A stretch of DNA of 64,000 nt, taken from contig NZ_PJNW01000011.1 of NCBI RefSeq assembly GCF_002844595.1, positions 124,001 through 188,000 on the forward strand, read 5' to 3'. This DNA is from Pleomorphomonas diazotrophica (GTDB lineage: Bacteria; Pseudomonadota; Alphaproteobacteria; Rhizobiales; Pleomorphomonadaceae). This document shows positions 18,366 through 30,270 of this stretch, piece after piece. The notes under the pieces were generated by a model. That model saw only the letters and a list, made by a program, of their open reading frames with translations, was not told the origin of the DNA and did not search any database. The translations under genes and the position numbers were made by a program. The stretch's first letter is position 1. Every line of letters begins with the position of its first letter.

Positions 18366-19310
18366 ATGACCGAACCTGTCCCGCTCATTACCGTAGCACC
18401 CGATCTTGCCGCCGCCATCACCGATTGGCGGCGCTGGCTCAGCGACTTGCGCCGTCTCAGCCCCAGGACGGTGGAAGCCTACGGCCGCGACACCGAGGAT
18501 TTCCTTCGCTTCCTGACCGGTCACCTCGGCTCACCGCCGACCATTTCCGACCTGGGGCGGCTCGTACCGGCCGATTACCGCGCCTTTCTTGCGCGCCGCC
18601 GACGCGATGGTCTGGCGGCACCGAGCCTTGCCCGCGGCCTTTCAGGCATCCGGTCGCTGATTCGCTTCCTCGAAAAGCGCGGAGAGGCGAGCAGTGCAGC
18701 GGTCACCGCCGTTGCCGCTCCGAAGACGCCGCGCCGCCTGCCCCGGCCGCTTGGCGTCGCCGATGCCCTCTCTCTCGTTTCCGATGCCGGTGCTCTCGCG
18801 GATGAACCATGGGTCGCCGCCCGCGATGCCGCCGTGTTGGCATTGCTCTATGGCGCCGGCCTGCGTATTTCCGAAGCCCTGGCGCTGACCGCCGCCGAGG
18901 CGCCCCCCGAAGTGGGCGGAGCCCTGCGCGTCACGGGCAAGGGCGGCAAGACGCGTCTGGTGCCGGTGCTGCCGGCGGTGGGACGGGCTGTTGCCGCCTA
19001 TGTCCGCCTCGCGCCCTTCCGCCTCGCCCCGGATCAACCGCTGTTTCGCGGCGTGCAGGGCGGCCCGCTGTCGCCGCGGGTCGTCCAGCTCGCCGTCCAG
19101 CGGCTGCGCGGCGCGCTCGGCCTCCCCGAGACGGCGACGCCGCACGCGCTCCGGCACTCCTTCGCCACGCATCTTCTCGGCTCCGGCGGCGACCTGCGCA
19201 CCATCCAGGAACTGCTCGGCCATGCCAATCTGTCGACGACGCAGGTCTATACCTCGGTCGACGCCGAGCGGCTGGTTGCCGCGTGGAAGGGGGCGCATCC
19301 GCGCGCCTGA
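18366..19310 (+). CDS. xerC: Tyrosine recombinase XerC
   Basis: XerC with XerD resolves chromosome dimers at dif. The 314-residue length is normal. It has the N-terminal SAM-like domain (WRRWLSDLRRLSPRTVEAYGRD) and the catalytic set R167 (GAGLRISEAL), K192 (GKGGKTRLVP), H260 and R263 (HALRHSFATHLL), H286 (LGHANLSTTQVYTS) and the nucleophile Y295. No integrase-linked mobile element or att duplication is seen, so this is the housekeeping recombinase. Confidence 0.93.
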   Translation: MTEPVPLITVAPDLAAAITDWRRWLSDLRRLSPRTVEAYGRDTEDFLRFLTGHLGSPPTISDLGRLVPADYRAFLARRRRDGLAAPSLARGLSGIRSLIRFLEKRGEASSAAVTAVAAPKTPRRLPRPLGVADALSLVSDAGALADEPWVAARDAAVLALLYGAGLRISEALALTAAEAPPEVGGALRVTGKGGKTRLVPVLPAVGRAVAAYVRLAPFRLAPDQPLFRGVQGGPLSPRVVQLAVQRLRGALGLPETATPHALRHSFATHLLGSGGDLRTIQELLGHANLSTTQVYTSVDAERLVAAWKGAHPRA

Positions 19311-19409
19311 GGCCGAGAATGCGCACCGCCCGGCTTTCCTTGCTTCGCCCGATGGCTTAAGGCTTGCCCGCCCACCCCATTTGTCGGGAGCCCTTTCGGG
19401 CCATTTCTC

Positions 19410-20330
19410 TTGAAAGCCTCTACCCTTCCCTCAACCGGCCCGAACTGGCTCGGCTATGGATTTGCCGCCCTCGGCGCCGTGCTGTTTGCCGCCAAGGGCA
19501 TCCTTATCAAGCTCGCCTTCGCCGAGGGTGTCGACACGTTGACGCTGCTCGCGCTGCGGATGGGCCTTTCGGTGCCGATCTACGTCGCCGTGGGCCTCCT
19601 GGCCTATGGCCGCGGACGCCAGAAGGCGGTGCCCTTGCCCGCTTACGGCAAGGCGCTGTTGATCGGAATGATCGGCTACTGGTTCTCGTCCTATGCCGAT
19701 TTCAAGGGCCTCGAAACCCTGACGCCGCAGTTCGAGCGGCTGATTCTCTTCACCTATCCGCTGTTCGTCCTGCTCATCGGCGCCATCCTCTTCCACGTGC
19801 CCTTGCGCTGGAAGTCGCTGATGGCGTTTGGCATCGCCTATCTCGGCCTTGTCGTCGTATTTCTTGCGGACTTCAAAACGGGGGGCGGAGATATCGCCGT
19901 CGGTGCGCTATGGGTGCTGGGCGCTGCCGTCTCCTTTGCGCTCTACCAGTTGCTCGCCGGCGGCAGCATCGCCATCCTGGGCGCACCGCTCTTCACATCC
20001 GTCGCCATGACCGGCGCGGCCGTCGTGATCTTCCTGCAGTTCCTGGTGACGCACCCGTTGTCGGCACTCATGGTGTCCGGTCGCGCTTTCGCGCTGGCGG
20101 TGGCCCTGGCGATCGGGGCTACGGTGTTGCCGAGCTTTCTGATGAGCGCAGCGCTGTCTCGCATTTCGGCGGCGGCCAACTCCACCATCGGTACGCTGTC
20201 GCCGGTGGTGACGCTGTTGCTTGCCGTCTCGATTCTCGGCGAGCCACTGCGCGGCGTCGATCTCCTGGGAACGGCGCTGGTGGTCGGCGGCGTCGGTCTG
20301 TTCACGGTCGTCGACCGGCGCCGTCGCTAA
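19410..20330 (+). CDS. DMT-superfamily (EamA) transporter
   Basis: This 306-residue protein has about ten membrane segments arranged as two EamA repeats (GYGFAALGAVLFAAKGILIKLAF and GALWVLGAAVSFALYQLLAGGS). Conserved ends of the repeats, such as FGIAYLGLVVVFLA and GTALVVGGVGLFTV, are visible. The likely role is export of amino acids or other metabolites; the substrate is unknown. The start is a TTG at 19410 with only a weak upstream GGGAG; the next in-frame Met would remove the first helix. It converges on lpdA. Confidence 0.85.
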   Translation: MKASTLPSTGPNWLGYGFAALGAVLFAAKGILIKLAFAEGVDTLTLLALRMGLSVPIYVAVGLLAYGRGRQKAVPLPAYGKALLIGMIGYWFSSYADFKGLETLTPQFERLILFTYPLFVLLIGAILFHVPLRWKSLMAFGIAYLGLVVVFLADFKTGGGDIAVGALWVLGAAVSFALYQLLAGGSIAILGAPLFTSVAMTGAAVVIFLQFLVTHPLSALMVSGRAFALAVALAIGATVLPSFLMSAALSRISAAANSTIGTLSPVVTLLLAVSILGEPLRGVDLLGTALVVGGVGLFTVVDRRRR

Positions 20331-20335
20331 TAATC

Positions 20336-21724
20336 TCAGGCGTGGATCGCTCGCTTGTCGACGGCGAGCGCGGCCTCCTTCATGGCTTCCGACAGCGTCG
20401 GATGGGCGTGGCACGTGCGCGCGAGATCCTCGGCCGAGCCGGAGAACTCCATCAGCACCGCCGCCTCGGCGATCGCTTCGCCGGCGCCCGGACCAATGAT
20501 GTGCACGCCGAGCACCCGGTCGGTGTCGGCATGCGCCAGCACTTTGACGAAGCCGTCGGTCTTGAGGATCGACTTGGCACGGCCGTTGGCGATGAAACTG
20601 AACTTGCCGGCCTTGTAGGGCACGCCGGCCGCCTTGAGATCTTCTTCGGTCCGGCCGACGGCGGCAACCTCCGGCGAGGTGTAGACCACCGCCGGAATGA
20701 CGTCGTAATTGACATGACCCGCCTTGCCGGCCAGGAGTTCGGCAACCGCGATACCCTCGTCCTCGGCCTTGTGGGCGAGCATCGGGCCGGTCACCACGTC
20801 GCCGATGGCATAGATACCCGACACGCTCGTGGCGTAATGGCCATCGATTTCCACCCTGCCCTTGCCATCAAGCTTCACGCCGACCTCGGCAAGGCCGAGG
20901 CCTTCGGTGTAGGGCCTGCGGCCGACCGCCACCAGCACGACATCGGCGGCGATCGTTTCGGCTTCGCCGCCGGCTGCCGGCTCGAAACTCACCTTGCCAC
21001 CTTCGACGCCCGTCACCTTGCGGCCGAGCTTGAACGTGAAACCCTGCCGCTCCAGGAGCTTCTGGAAGGTCTTGGCCACCTCGCCGTCGAGACCCGGCAG
21101 GATGCGGTCGAGATATTCGATCACCGTCACGCGCGCGCCCAGGCGCTGCCACACCGACCCAAGCTCGAGACCAATGACGCCGGCGCCAATCACCACCAGA
21201 TGCCCGGGCACCTTTTCGAGCGACAACGCACCGGTCGAGGACACAACGGTCTTTTCATCGATGGTGATGCCGGGCAGGCTCGCCACGTCCGAACCGGTGG
21301 CGATCAGGATGGTCTTCGCTTCGACCGTTGTTTTCTCGCCACCCTCGGCGGTGACCTCCACCTTGCCCGGAGCGAGGATACGGCCGGCGCCACGATGGAC
21401 GGTGATCTTGTTCTTCTTGAACAGGAAGTCGATGCCCTGAACGTTGCTGCGGACGGTGGCATGCTTGTGACCCATCATCGCCGGCAAATCGAGCTCGGGC
21501 GTGCCGACCTTGACGCCGAGCTTGGCAAAGACGTGGCCGGCCTCATGAAACATCTCGGAGGCATGCAACAGCGCCTTGGAGGGAATGCAGCCGACGTTGA
21601 GGCAGGTGCCGCCATGGCTCGCCCGCTTCTCGACGACGGCCACATTCATGCCGAGCTGGGCGGCGCGAATGGCTGCCACATAGCCGCCGGGGCCGGTACC
21701 GATGACAACGAGATCGAAGGACAT
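20336..21724 (-). CDS. lpdA: Dihydrolipoyl dehydrogenase (E3)
   Basis: E3 reoxidises dihydrolipoamide of the 2-oxoacid dehydrogenase complexes with FAD and NAD+. The 462-residue protein has the FAD-binding [20 protein letters not shown], redox-active cysteines C41 and C46 ([13 protein letters not shown]), the NAD-binding [17 protein letters not shown] and the C-terminal [13 protein letters not shown] with the catalytic His-Glu pair. The ATG at 21724 is preceded by AAGGAG. It is the last gene of the TCA operon, after a LysE-type gene. Confidence 0.97.
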   Translation of the reverse strand: MSFDLVVIGTGPGGYVAAIRAAQLGMNVAVVEKRASHGGTCLNVGCIPSKALLHASEMFHEAGHVFAKLGVKVGTPELDLPAMMGHKHATVRSNVQGIDFLFKKNKITVHRGAGRILAPGKVEVTAEGGEKTTVEAKTILIATGSDVASLPGITIDEKTVVSSTGALSLEKVPGHLVVIGAGVIGLELGSVWQRLGARVTVIEYLDRILPGLDGEVAKTFQKLLERQGFTFKLGRKVTGVEGGKVSFEPAAGGEAETIAADVVLVAVGRRPYTEGLGLAEVGVKLDGKGRVEIDGHYATSVSGIYAIGDVVTGPMLAHKAEDEGIAVAELLAGKAGHVNYDVIPAVVYTSPEVAAVGRTEEDLKAAGVPYKAGKFSFIANGRAKSILKTDGFVKVLAHADTDRVLGVHIIGPGAGEAIAEAAVLMEFSGSAEDLARTCHAHPTLSEAMKEAALAVDKRAIHA

Positions 21725-21776
21725 CAAAGCACTCCTTTGAGGCTGCAGCGGCTTGTGTTGGGGACGCGGCGCTTGC

Positions 21777-22409
21777 TCAGTCGGCTCGCGACAGGGCCAG
21801 TCGGACGCCAAAGGCGATGAAGACGGCGCCGGTTACCCGGCTGATCCAGAGGCCGGCGCGTGAAAAGGCGGTCCTGACCTTGGGCATGGTCAGGAAACAC
21901 GACACCGCCGAGAACCAGAGAATGAGACAGGTGGCCATGACGAGGCCATAGCCGCCTTTCACCAAGGCGGGGGTCTGATGGCTGACCAGCGCCGAAAAAA
22001 GGGACAGGAAAAACAGGATCGGCTTCGGATTGAGGGCATTGGTCAGAAAACCGAGGCCAAAGGCCTTGACGTCGCTCATCGGCGCCGCAGCCTCGGCGCC
22101 CGGTTCAGGCAGCTTCGGCGCCGGCGCTCGCAGCGCCATGATGCCCATGTAGGTGAGATAGGCGGCACCGGCCCACTTGATCACCGAAAACAACAGCAGC
22201 GACTGCGAAACGATGAGGCCCAGGCCGAGAATGGTATAGGTCAGGTGGAACAGCAGTGATGTGCCGACGCCGAAGGCAGTGAGGATGCCGGCCCGCCTGC
22301 CGTGAACGAGGCTCTGGCGCATCACCATGGCGGTATCGGCCCCCGGCGCCACGATGGCAAAGGAGAAAACGGCCATGACGCCGGCGAGTTCGCCCAGATA
22401 AGGAGACAT
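21777..22409 (-). CDS. LysE-family amino-acid/metabolite exporter
   Basis: This 210-residue protein has about six membrane segments and the LysE/RhtB N-terminal motif [35 protein letters not shown], then [19 protein letters not shown]. Efflux of an amino acid or related metabolite is likely. AAAGGAAG precedes the ATG at 22409. It lies between sucB and lpdA on the same strand, with 118 bases before it and 52 after, so it is probably co-transcribed with the TCA genes. Confidence 0.88.
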   Translation of the reverse strand: MSPYLGELAGVMAVFSFAIVAPGADTAMVMRQSLVHGRRAGILTAFGVGTSLLFHLTYTILGLGLIVSQSLLLFSVIKWAGAAYLTYMGIMALRAPAPKLPEPGAEAAAPMSDVKAFGLGFLTNALNPKPILFFLSLFSALVSHQTPALVKGGYGLVMATCLILWFSAVSCFLTMPKVRTAFSRAGLWISRVTGAVFIAFGVRLALSRAD

Positions 22410-22527
22410 CGGCTTCCTTTCGGATATGAGAGACCGCTTTGCCGAAGGCGGGGATGCCCCGGGCCATACACCGACGGGCAAGCCGTCCCTCTGTACCGGA
22501 GGGAGGCCCACCGTACCGGTTACTGGA

Positions 22528-23748
22528 CTAGAGGTCGAGAACGAGCCGCTGCGGGTCCTCGAGGTTCTCCTTGACGCGGACAAGGAAGGTCACCGCCTCC
22601 TTGCCGTCGATGACGCGATGATCGTAGGACAGCGCCAGATACATCATCGGCCGGATCTCGATCTTGCCGCCGACCACCATCGGCCGTTCCTGGATCTTGT
22701 GCATGCCCAGGATGCCCGATTGCGGCGCGTTGAGGATGGGTGTCGACATCAGCGAGCCATAGACGCCACCGTTGGAGATGGTGAAGGTGCCGCCCTGCAT
22801 TTCCTCGATGCGGAGGAGGCCGTCACGGGCGCGCTTGCCGTATTCGCCGATCTTCTTTTCGATGCCGGCGATGGAAAGCTGATCCGCGTCGCGCACCACC
22901 GGCACGACGAGGCCCTTGTCGGTGCCGACGGCGACGCCGACGTGGTAGTAGTTCTTGTAGACGAGATCCTCGCCGTCGATCTCGGCATTGACGGCCGGAA
23001 TCTCCTTCAGCGCCTGCACCACGGCCTTCACGAAGAAGCCCATGAAGCCGAGCTTGACGCCGTGCTTCTTCTCAAACAGGTCCTTGTAGGATGCCCGGAG
23101 CGCCATCACGCCGGTCATGTCCACCTCGTTGAAGGTGGTGAGCATGGCAGCGGTGTTCTGCGCCTCCTTGAGACGCCGAGCGATGGTCTGGCGCAGCTTG
23201 CTCATCCGGACCCGCTCTTCGCGGCCGGCGTCGTCAGCGGCAACCGGGGCGCGGGGCGCCGATGGGGCGGCAGGCGACGGGGCCGCGGTGCGGACGGCGG
23301 CAACGGCCGCGAGCACGTCTTCCTTCAGCACCTGGCCGCGCTTGCCCGAGCCGCTCTCAACGGTCGCGCCGGTTTCAGCCATGACGCGGGCGGCGGCAGG
23401 CGACGGCGGCACCGACGCGGCGGCCTTGGCAGGTTCGATCGGCTTGGCCGCGGCAACCGGTTCGGCCGGCTTGGCAGGCTCGGCAGCCTTCGGTGCCGGG
23501 GCGCTCTGCGACGCCGCGCCGAGTGATCCCAGGAGGGCGCCGACACCGACGGTCTCACCCGCCTCGACCAGGATTTCCGACAGCGTGCCGTCGGTCGGCG
23601 CCGGCACCTCGATGGTCACCTTGTCGGTCTCAAGCTCAACCAGCGGCTCGTCAGCCTTCACAGCCTCGCCGACCTTCTTGAACCAACGGCCGATGGTCGC
23701 CTCAGTGACCGATTCGCCGAGCGTCGGAACGCGGATCTCGTTGCTCAT
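22528..23748 (-). CDS. sucB: 2-oxoglutarate dehydrogenase E2 (dihydrolipoyl succinyltransferase)
   Basis: This E2 transfers succinyl from lipoamide to CoA in the 2-oxoglutarate dehydrogenase complex. The 406-residue protein has one lipoyl domain with the lipoylated K43 ([14 protein letters not shown]), an Ala/Pro-rich linker, a peripheral-subunit-binding domain ([30 protein letters not shown]) and a catalytic domain ending in [20 protein letters not shown], which carries the active-site H and D. The true ATG is 23748, which starts directly at the lipoyl domain. Confidence 0.97.
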   Translation of the reverse strand: MSNEIRVPTLGESVTEATIGRWFKKVGEAVKADEPLVELETDKVTIEVPAPTDGTLSEILVEAGETVGVGALLGSLGAASQSAPAPKAAEPAKPAEPVAAAKPIEPAKAAASVPPSPAAARVMAETGATVESGSGKRGQVLKEDVLAAVAAVRTAAPSPAAPSAPRAPVAADDAGREERVRMSKLRQTIARRLKEAQNTAAMLTTFNEVDMTGVMALRASYKDLFEKKHGVKLGFMGFFVKAVVQALKEIPAVNAEIDGEDLVYKNYYHVGVAVGTDKGLVVPVVRDADQLSIAGIEKKIGEYGKRARDGLLRIEEMQGGTFTISNGGVYGSLMSTPILNAPQSGILGMHKIQERPMVVGGKIEIRPMMYLALSYDHRVIDGKEAVTFLVRVKENLEDPQRLVLDL

Positions 23749-23781
23749 TTGAGCTTTTCTCCAGATGCGAAAAGGGGTGGA

Positions 23782-23799
23782 GGCGGCCGGGCGGCCGCC
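23782..23799. repeat. GC-rich palindrome between sucA and sucB
   Basis: GGCGGCCG-gg-CGGCCGCC is a perfect eight-base inverted repeat in the 62-base gap between the two genes. It is probably an intercistronic mRNA hairpin; no T-run follows. Confidence 0.45.
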
Positions 23800-23810
23800 C
23801 CGTAGGCCGG

Positions 23811-26780
23811 TCAGCCGAGCGCTTCGTCGAGGAAGGCGGCGAGTTGGGCGAGATGCTTGGACATCAGGCCGGTGGCGGTGGCAGCCGCCGGTGCCCGGCC
23901 GGCGTAGCGGGCCCGCGGAACCTTGGCGCCGATCTGCTTCAGGACCCATTCGAGATAGGGGTCGATGAAGGTCCAGGCGCCCATGTTCTTGGGCTCTTCC
24001 TGGCACCAGACATGCTCGGCGTTCGGGAAGCGGCTGAGCTCATTGACCAGCGCCTTGGCCGGGAAGGGATAAAGCTGCTCGACGCGCAGGAGATAGATGT
24101 CGTCGATGCCGCGCTTCTCGCGCTCCTCGAGGAGGTCGTAATAGACCTTGCCGGAACACATCACCACACGGCGGATCTCGGCGTCGGGCTTGAGGCGCAC
24201 CGTCACCGTCTCGGGATCCGACTGGGCGTGATCCCAGAGCAGGCGGTGGAAGGAGGTCTCCGCCCCCATGTCGGCGAGCTTGGACACCGCCCGCTTGTGA
24301 CGCAGCAGCGACTTCGGAGTCATCAGGATCAGCGGCTTGCGGAAGTCGCGGGTCAGCTGGCGCCTCAGGATATGGAAGTAGTTGGCCGGCGTCGTGCAGT
24401 TGGCGACCTGCATGTTGTCCTCGGCGCAGAGCTGCAGCCAGCGTTCGAGACGACCGGACGAATGCTCCGGTCCCTGCCCCTCGTAGCCGTGCGGCAGCAG
24501 GCAGACGAGACCGGACATTCTGAGCCACTTGCGCTCGCCACCGGAGATGAACTGGTCGAACACCACCTGGGCACCATTGGCGAAGTCGCCGAACTGCGCC
24601 TCCCAGAGGGTGAGCGCATTGGGACGAGCCAGCGAGTAGCCATACTCGAAGCCGAGCACCGCCTCTTCCGACAGCATCGAGTTGATAACCTCGAAGGGCG
24701 CCTGTTCCGGGGAAAGATTGGCGAGCGGAATGTAGCGCGCCTCCGTCTCCTGATCGTAGAGCACGCTGTGGCGCTGGCTGAAGGTACCGCGCTCGCAATC
24801 CTGGCCCGACAGACGGATCTTGTGGCCGCCGAGGGCGAGCGAGCCGAAGGCCAGCGACTCGCCGAGCGCCCAGTCGATGCCCTCGCCGGTCTCGATCGCC
24901 TTCTTGCGGGCGTCGAGGAAGCGCTGGATGGTGCGGTGGACGTTGAAGGTCGGGGGCACCGAGTTGATCTTGAGGCCGATTTCCTTGAGCGTCTCGATAT
25001 TGACGCCTGACTGGCCGCGCCGCTGCTCGTCGAAGCTGTCGGCCACCTTGAGGCCCGCCCAGGCGCCGTCGAGCCAGTCGGCCTTGTTGGGCTTGTAGGC
25101 CTGACCTGCCTCATACTCCTGATCGAGCTTCTGGCGGAAGGCCGCCTGCATGCCGATCACCTCGTCCTGGCTGACGACGCCCTCATCGATCAGCTTCTTG
25201 GCGTAGATCTGCAGCGTCGTCGCGTGGCCGCGGATCTTGGAATACATGATCGGCTGGGTGAAGCCCGGCTCGTCGCCTTCGTTATGGCCGAAGCGACGGT
25301 AGCAGATCATGTCGATCACCACCGGCTTGTGGAACTTCTGCCGATAGTCGATGGCGACCTTGGCGGCATAGACCACCGCTTCCGGGTCGTCGCCGTTGAC
25401 GTGCAGGATCGGCGCCTCGACCATCTTGGCGACGTCGGACGGGTAGGGCGACGACCGCGAGAAGTGCGGGTTGGTGGTGAAGCCGATCTGGTTGTTGACG
25501 ATGAAGTGGATCGAGCCGCCGACGCGGTGACCGCGCAGCTGGCTGAGGCCGAAGCACTCGGCAACGACGCCTTGGCCGGCAAAGGCCGCGTCGCCGTGCA
25601 GCAAGAGCGGCAGCACCTTGACGCGCTCGCGCAGGGGAATGATGTCGCCTTCCCAGACGGTGGCGGACACGTCCTGCTTGGCGCGCACCTTGCCGAGCAC
25701 CACGGGATTGACGATCTCGAGATGCGACGGGTTGGGCGTCAGGCTGAGGTGCACCTTGTTGCCGTCGAACTCGCGGTCCGAAGAGGCGCCGAGGTGATAT
25801 TTGACGTCACCCGAGCCCTCGACGTCGTCGGGGGCATAGGACCCGCCCTTGAACTCGTGGAACAGCGCCCGGTGTGGCTTGGCCATCACCTGGGTCAGGA
25901 CGTTGAGGCGACCGCGATGCGGCATGCCCAGCACGATCTCCTTCACGCCGAGATTGCCGCCGCGCTTGATGATCTGCTCGAGCGCCGGGATCAGGCTTTC
26001 ACCGCCATCGAGGCCGAAGCGCTTGGTGCCGGTATACTTGACGTCGAGGAACTTCTCGAAACCCTCGGCCTCGATCAGCTTGTTGAGAATGGCCTTCTTG
26101 CCGTTCTCAGTGAACTCGATCTGCTTGTCCGGCCCCTCGATGCGCTCCTGGATCCAAGCCTTCTCCTCGGGCGAGGAGATGTGCATGAACTCATAGCCGA
26201 TGGTGCCGCAGTAGGTACGCTTCAAGATGTCGATCATCTGGCGCACGGTGGCGTATTCGAGGCCGAGCACGTGATCGATGAAGATCGGCCGGTCCATGTC
26301 GGCTTCGGTGAAGCCGTAGCTCGCCGGATGCAGTTCCTCGTGGTCGAGCTTCTTGGCGACGCCGATCGGGTCGAGATCGGCGTGGAGATGGCCGCGCATG
26401 CGATAGGCGCGGATCATCATGATGGCGCGCACGGAATCGAGCGTCGCCTGCCGGAGCTCCTCGGCGCTGATGCCGGCCGGCTGCGCCTTCGCCTCGATCT
26501 TCTTTTCGAGGATCTTGCTGGCTTCGGGCCAGTTGCCGTCGAGGGCGGAGACCAGTTCGCCATTGACCTTGGGCGGCCAGTCGGGCCGCGACCAGCTCGC
26601 GCCCCGCGCCCCGCGCCCCGTCGCCGGCTCGGACAGAGCGCCAAAGAACTCCCGCCACTCGGGGTCGACCGAATTGGGATCGGCGAGGTAACGGGCCTCA
26701 AGGGCCTCGATATAGGCGGCATTGCCGCCGTAGAGGAACGAAGTCCCGGCGAAAGCGTCGTTATCGTTCTGCCGTGCCAT
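23811..26780 (-). CDS. sucA: 2-oxoglutarate dehydrogenase E1 component
   Basis: The thiamine-diphosphate-dependent E1 decarboxylates 2-oxoglutarate and succinylates the lipoyl group of SucB. The 989-residue length is normal. Landmarks are the N-terminal [57 protein letters not shown] (ThDP/Mg site) and the C-terminal [12 protein letters not shown]. The start is fixed by the conserved N-terminus. No free Shine-Dalgarno is visible: the nearest GGAG lies in a small stem (26790-26804). Confidence 0.97.
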   Translation of the reverse strand: MARQNDNDAFAGTSFLYGGNAAYIEALEARYLADPNSVDPEWREFFGALSEPATGRGARGASWSRPDWPPKVNGELVSALDGNWPEASKILEKKIEAKAQPAGISAEELRQATLDSVRAIMMIRAYRMRGHLHADLDPIGVAKKLDHEELHPASYGFTEADMDRPIFIDHVLGLEYATVRQMIDILKRTYCGTIGYEFMHISSPEEKAWIQERIEGPDKQIEFTENGKKAILNKLIEAEGFEKFLDVKYTGTKRFGLDGGESLIPALEQIIKRGGNLGVKEIVLGMPHRGRLNVLTQVMAKPHRALFHEFKGGSYAPDDVEGSGDVKYHLGASSDREFDGNKVHLSLTPNPSHLEIVNPVVLGKVRAKQDVSATVWEGDIIPLRERVKVLPLLLHGDAAFAGQGVVAECFGLSQLRGHRVGGSIHFIVNNQIGFTTNPHFSRSSPYPSDVAKMVEAPILHVNGDDPEAVVYAAKVAIDYRQKFHKPVVIDMICYRRFGHNEGDEPGFTQPIMYSKIRGHATTLQIYAKKLIDEGVVSQDEVIGMQAAFRQKLDQEYEAGQAYKPNKADWLDGAWAGLKVADSFDEQRRGQSGVNIETLKEIGLKINSVPPTFNVHRTIQRFLDARKKAIETGEGIDWALGESLAFGSLALGGHKIRLSGQDCERGTFSQRHSVLYDQETEARYIPLANLSPEQAPFEVINSMLSEEAVLGFEYGYSLARPNALTLWEAQFGDFANGAQVVFDQFISGGERKWLRMSGLVCLLPHGYEGQGPEHSSGRLERWLQLCAEDNMQVANCTTPANYFHILRRQLTRDFRKPLILMTPKSLLRHKRAVSKLADMGAETSFHRLLWDHAQSDPETVTVRLKPDAEIRRVVMCSGKVYYDLLEEREKRGIDDIYLLRVEQLYPFPAKALVNELSRFPNAEHVWCQEEPKNMGAWTFIDPYLEWVLKQIGAKVPRARYAGRAPAAATATGLMSKHLAQLAAFLDEALG

Positions 26781-26852
26781 GTGCGTTTCGGAGCCGTCCG
26801 CTCCGTCCTCGCGTTCCGGCGACAGCAGGATCGCTGCGCCGCTGGTAGATTG

Positions 26853-26889
26853 GGAACCCGCGGGAAGCGCTCGCTCCTTCGCGGGTTCC
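26853..26889 (-). promoter_or_regulatory. Strong intercistronic hairpin between sucD and sucA
   Basis: Ten-base perfect arms GGAACCCGCG (26853-26862) and CGCGGGTTCC (26880-26889) enclose a second helix, GGA(a)GCG/CGCTCC, giving a stem of about 16 pairs. No T-run follows on either strand. A second small stem, GGAGC/GCTCC at 26790-26804, covers the only GGAG near the sucA start. Together they suggest an mRNA-processing or translation-control site inside the operon. Confidence 0.65.
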
Positions 26890-26906
26890 GTTCGGCTGAA
26901 GCCTGT

Positions 26907-27821
26907 TCAGCCCTTAAGACGCTCGGCGAGCGTGCGGCCAAGCTGAGCGGGCGATGGCGAGACGACAATGCCGGCCGCTTCCATGGCAGCGATCTTGTCT
27001 TCCGCCCCACCCTTGCCGCCAGAGATGACCGCACCGGCATGACCCATGGTGCGGCCGGGCGGCGCGGTGCGCCCGGCAATGAAGCCAACCATCGGCTTCA
27101 TGCGGCCGCGCTTGGCTTCATCTTTCAGGAACTCAGCCGCAGCCTCTTCGGCCGAACCGCCGATCTCGCCGATCATGACGATCGACTTGGTTTCGGGATC
27201 GGCAAGGAAGAGTTCCAGCACGTCGATGAACTCGGTGCCTTTCACGGGATCACCACCGATACCGACGGCGGTCGTCTGGCCGAGGCCTTCGTTGGTGGTC
27301 TGGAACACAGCTTCGTAGGTAAGGGTTCCCGACCGCGAAACAATGCCGACCGAGCCCCGGCGGAAGATGGAGCCGGGCATGATGCCGATCTTGCATTCGC
27401 CGGGCGTCAGCACGCCCGGGCAATTGGGACCCAGGAGGCGCGACGTCGAGCGATCGAGCCGCGCCTTCACCTTGACCATGTCGAGCACCGGAATGCCTTC
27501 GGTGATGGTGACGATCAACGGCATCTCGGCATCGATCGCCTCGATGATCGAGGCGCCGGCCGCCTTGGGCGGAACGTAGACGACAGACGCGTTGGCGCCG
27601 GTCTTCTCGCGCGCTTCGGCAACGGTGTCGAATACGGGAAGAACCGCTTTGCTGCCGTCCGGCAGCGTGCCCTCCCAGGTGGAGCCTCCCTTGCCCGGCG
27701 TGACGCCGGCAACCATTTTCGTGCCGTGATAGCCGAGCGCCTGCTCGGTGTGGAACGTGCCGGTCTTGCCGGTCAGGCCCTGGACGATGACCTTGGTGTC
27801 CTTGTTGACGAGAATGGACAT
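26907..27821 (-). CDS. sucD: Succinyl-CoA ligase alpha subunit
   Basis: SucD carries the CoA site and the phosphorylated histidine of succinyl-CoA synthetase. The 304-residue protein has [20 protein letters not shown]-type CoA contacts near residue 15, [30 protein letters not shown] and the active-site histidine in [13 protein letters not shown] (about residue 261). It follows sucC by four bases and is co-translated with it. Confidence 0.97.
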   Translation of the reverse strand: MSILVNKDTKVIVQGLTGKTGTFHTEQALGYHGTKMVAGVTPGKGGSTWEGTLPDGSKAVLPVFDTVAEAREKTGANASVVYVPPKAAGASIIEAIDAEMPLIVTITEGIPVLDMVKVKARLDRSTSRLLGPNCPGVLTPGECKIGIMPGSIFRRGSVGIVSRSGTLTYEAVFQTTNEGLGQTTAVGIGGDPVKGTEFIDVLELFLADPETKSIVMIGEIGGSAEEAAAEFLKDEAKRGRMKPMVGFIAGRTAPPGRTMGHAGAVISGGKGGAEDKIAAMEAAGIVVSPSPAQLGRTLAERLKG

Positions 27822-27825
27822 CGCG

Positions 27826-29022
<1,197 letters not shown>

Positions 29023-29090
29023 CCGGAAGTCCTTGGCTGGGGAGTGGGGAGGCTAACTGAGTGAAAATGCGGATGGATTCGCCAGAGACG

Positions 29091-29122
29091 AAAAGGCCGG
29101 GTCGCCGTCTGGCGGCCCGGCC
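29091..29122 (-). terminator. Intrinsic-terminator-like hairpin between mdh and sucC
   Basis: On the minus strand, after the mdh stop, a 12-pair stem (one G-T pair) with arms covering 29111-29122 and 29095-29106 and a four-base loop is followed directly by TTTTCG. This is the form of a rho-independent terminator with a short T-run. Since sucC lies downstream in the same direction, it probably acts as a leaky attenuator. Confidence 0.7.
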
Positions 29123-29137
29123 CATGTTTTCAGGTGA

Positions 29138-30103
<966 letters not shown>

Positions 30104-30115
30104 TTATTACCTTTC

Positions 30116-30129
30116 CCTTTACGTAAAGG
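30116..30129. promoter_or_regulatory. Perfect 14-bp palindrome before mdh
   Basis: CCTTTACGTAAAGG is self-complementary over all 14 bases. It lies 16 bases upstream of the mdh ATG, within the expected 5' leader or initiation region. This is a candidate operator for the TCA operon. Confidence 0.5.
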
Positions 30130-30136
30130 TTAGTTA

Positions 30137-30150
30137 GATCGAAATCGATC
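30137..30150. promoter_or_regulatory. Inverted repeat GATCG-aaat-CGATC before mdh
   Basis: Five-base arms with a four-base spacer, next to the 14-bp palindrome and just downstream of the candidate -10. This is a second candidate regulator site. Confidence 0.35.
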
Positions 30151-30156
30151 GGCATG

Positions 30157-30185
30157 GAATTACAATGATCGCGAGTCGCGTGCAA
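30157..30185 (-). promoter_or_regulatory. Candidate sigma-70-type promoter of the mdh-suc-lpd operon
   Basis: On the minus strand TTGCAC is followed after 17 bases by TAATTC. A further inverted repeat, GGAAAGT-ca-ACTTTCC (30199-30214), lies just upstream. The spacing is ideal but the -10 is imperfect; transcription-start mapping would decide. Confidence 0.4.
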
Positions 30186-30198
30186 GCGAGACTATCGG

Positions 30199-30214
30199 GG
30201 AAAGTCAACTTTCC
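30199..30214. promoter_or_regulatory. 16-bp inverted repeat upstream of the mdh promoter
   Basis: GGAAAGT-ca-ACTTTCC has perfect seven-base arms. It sits upstream of the candidate -35, where an activator would bind. Confidence 0.4.
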
Positions 30215-30270
30215 ACGAAGACGATACCGCTTTGCCAGCCCACTTCTTCATGCAGTAGGTGACGCGAACG

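Noticed and set aside
19364-21820. 818-codon plus-strand open frame over the DMT exporter and lpdA
   Set aside because: Frame shadow: the exporter and lpdA explain the sequence with full family motifs.
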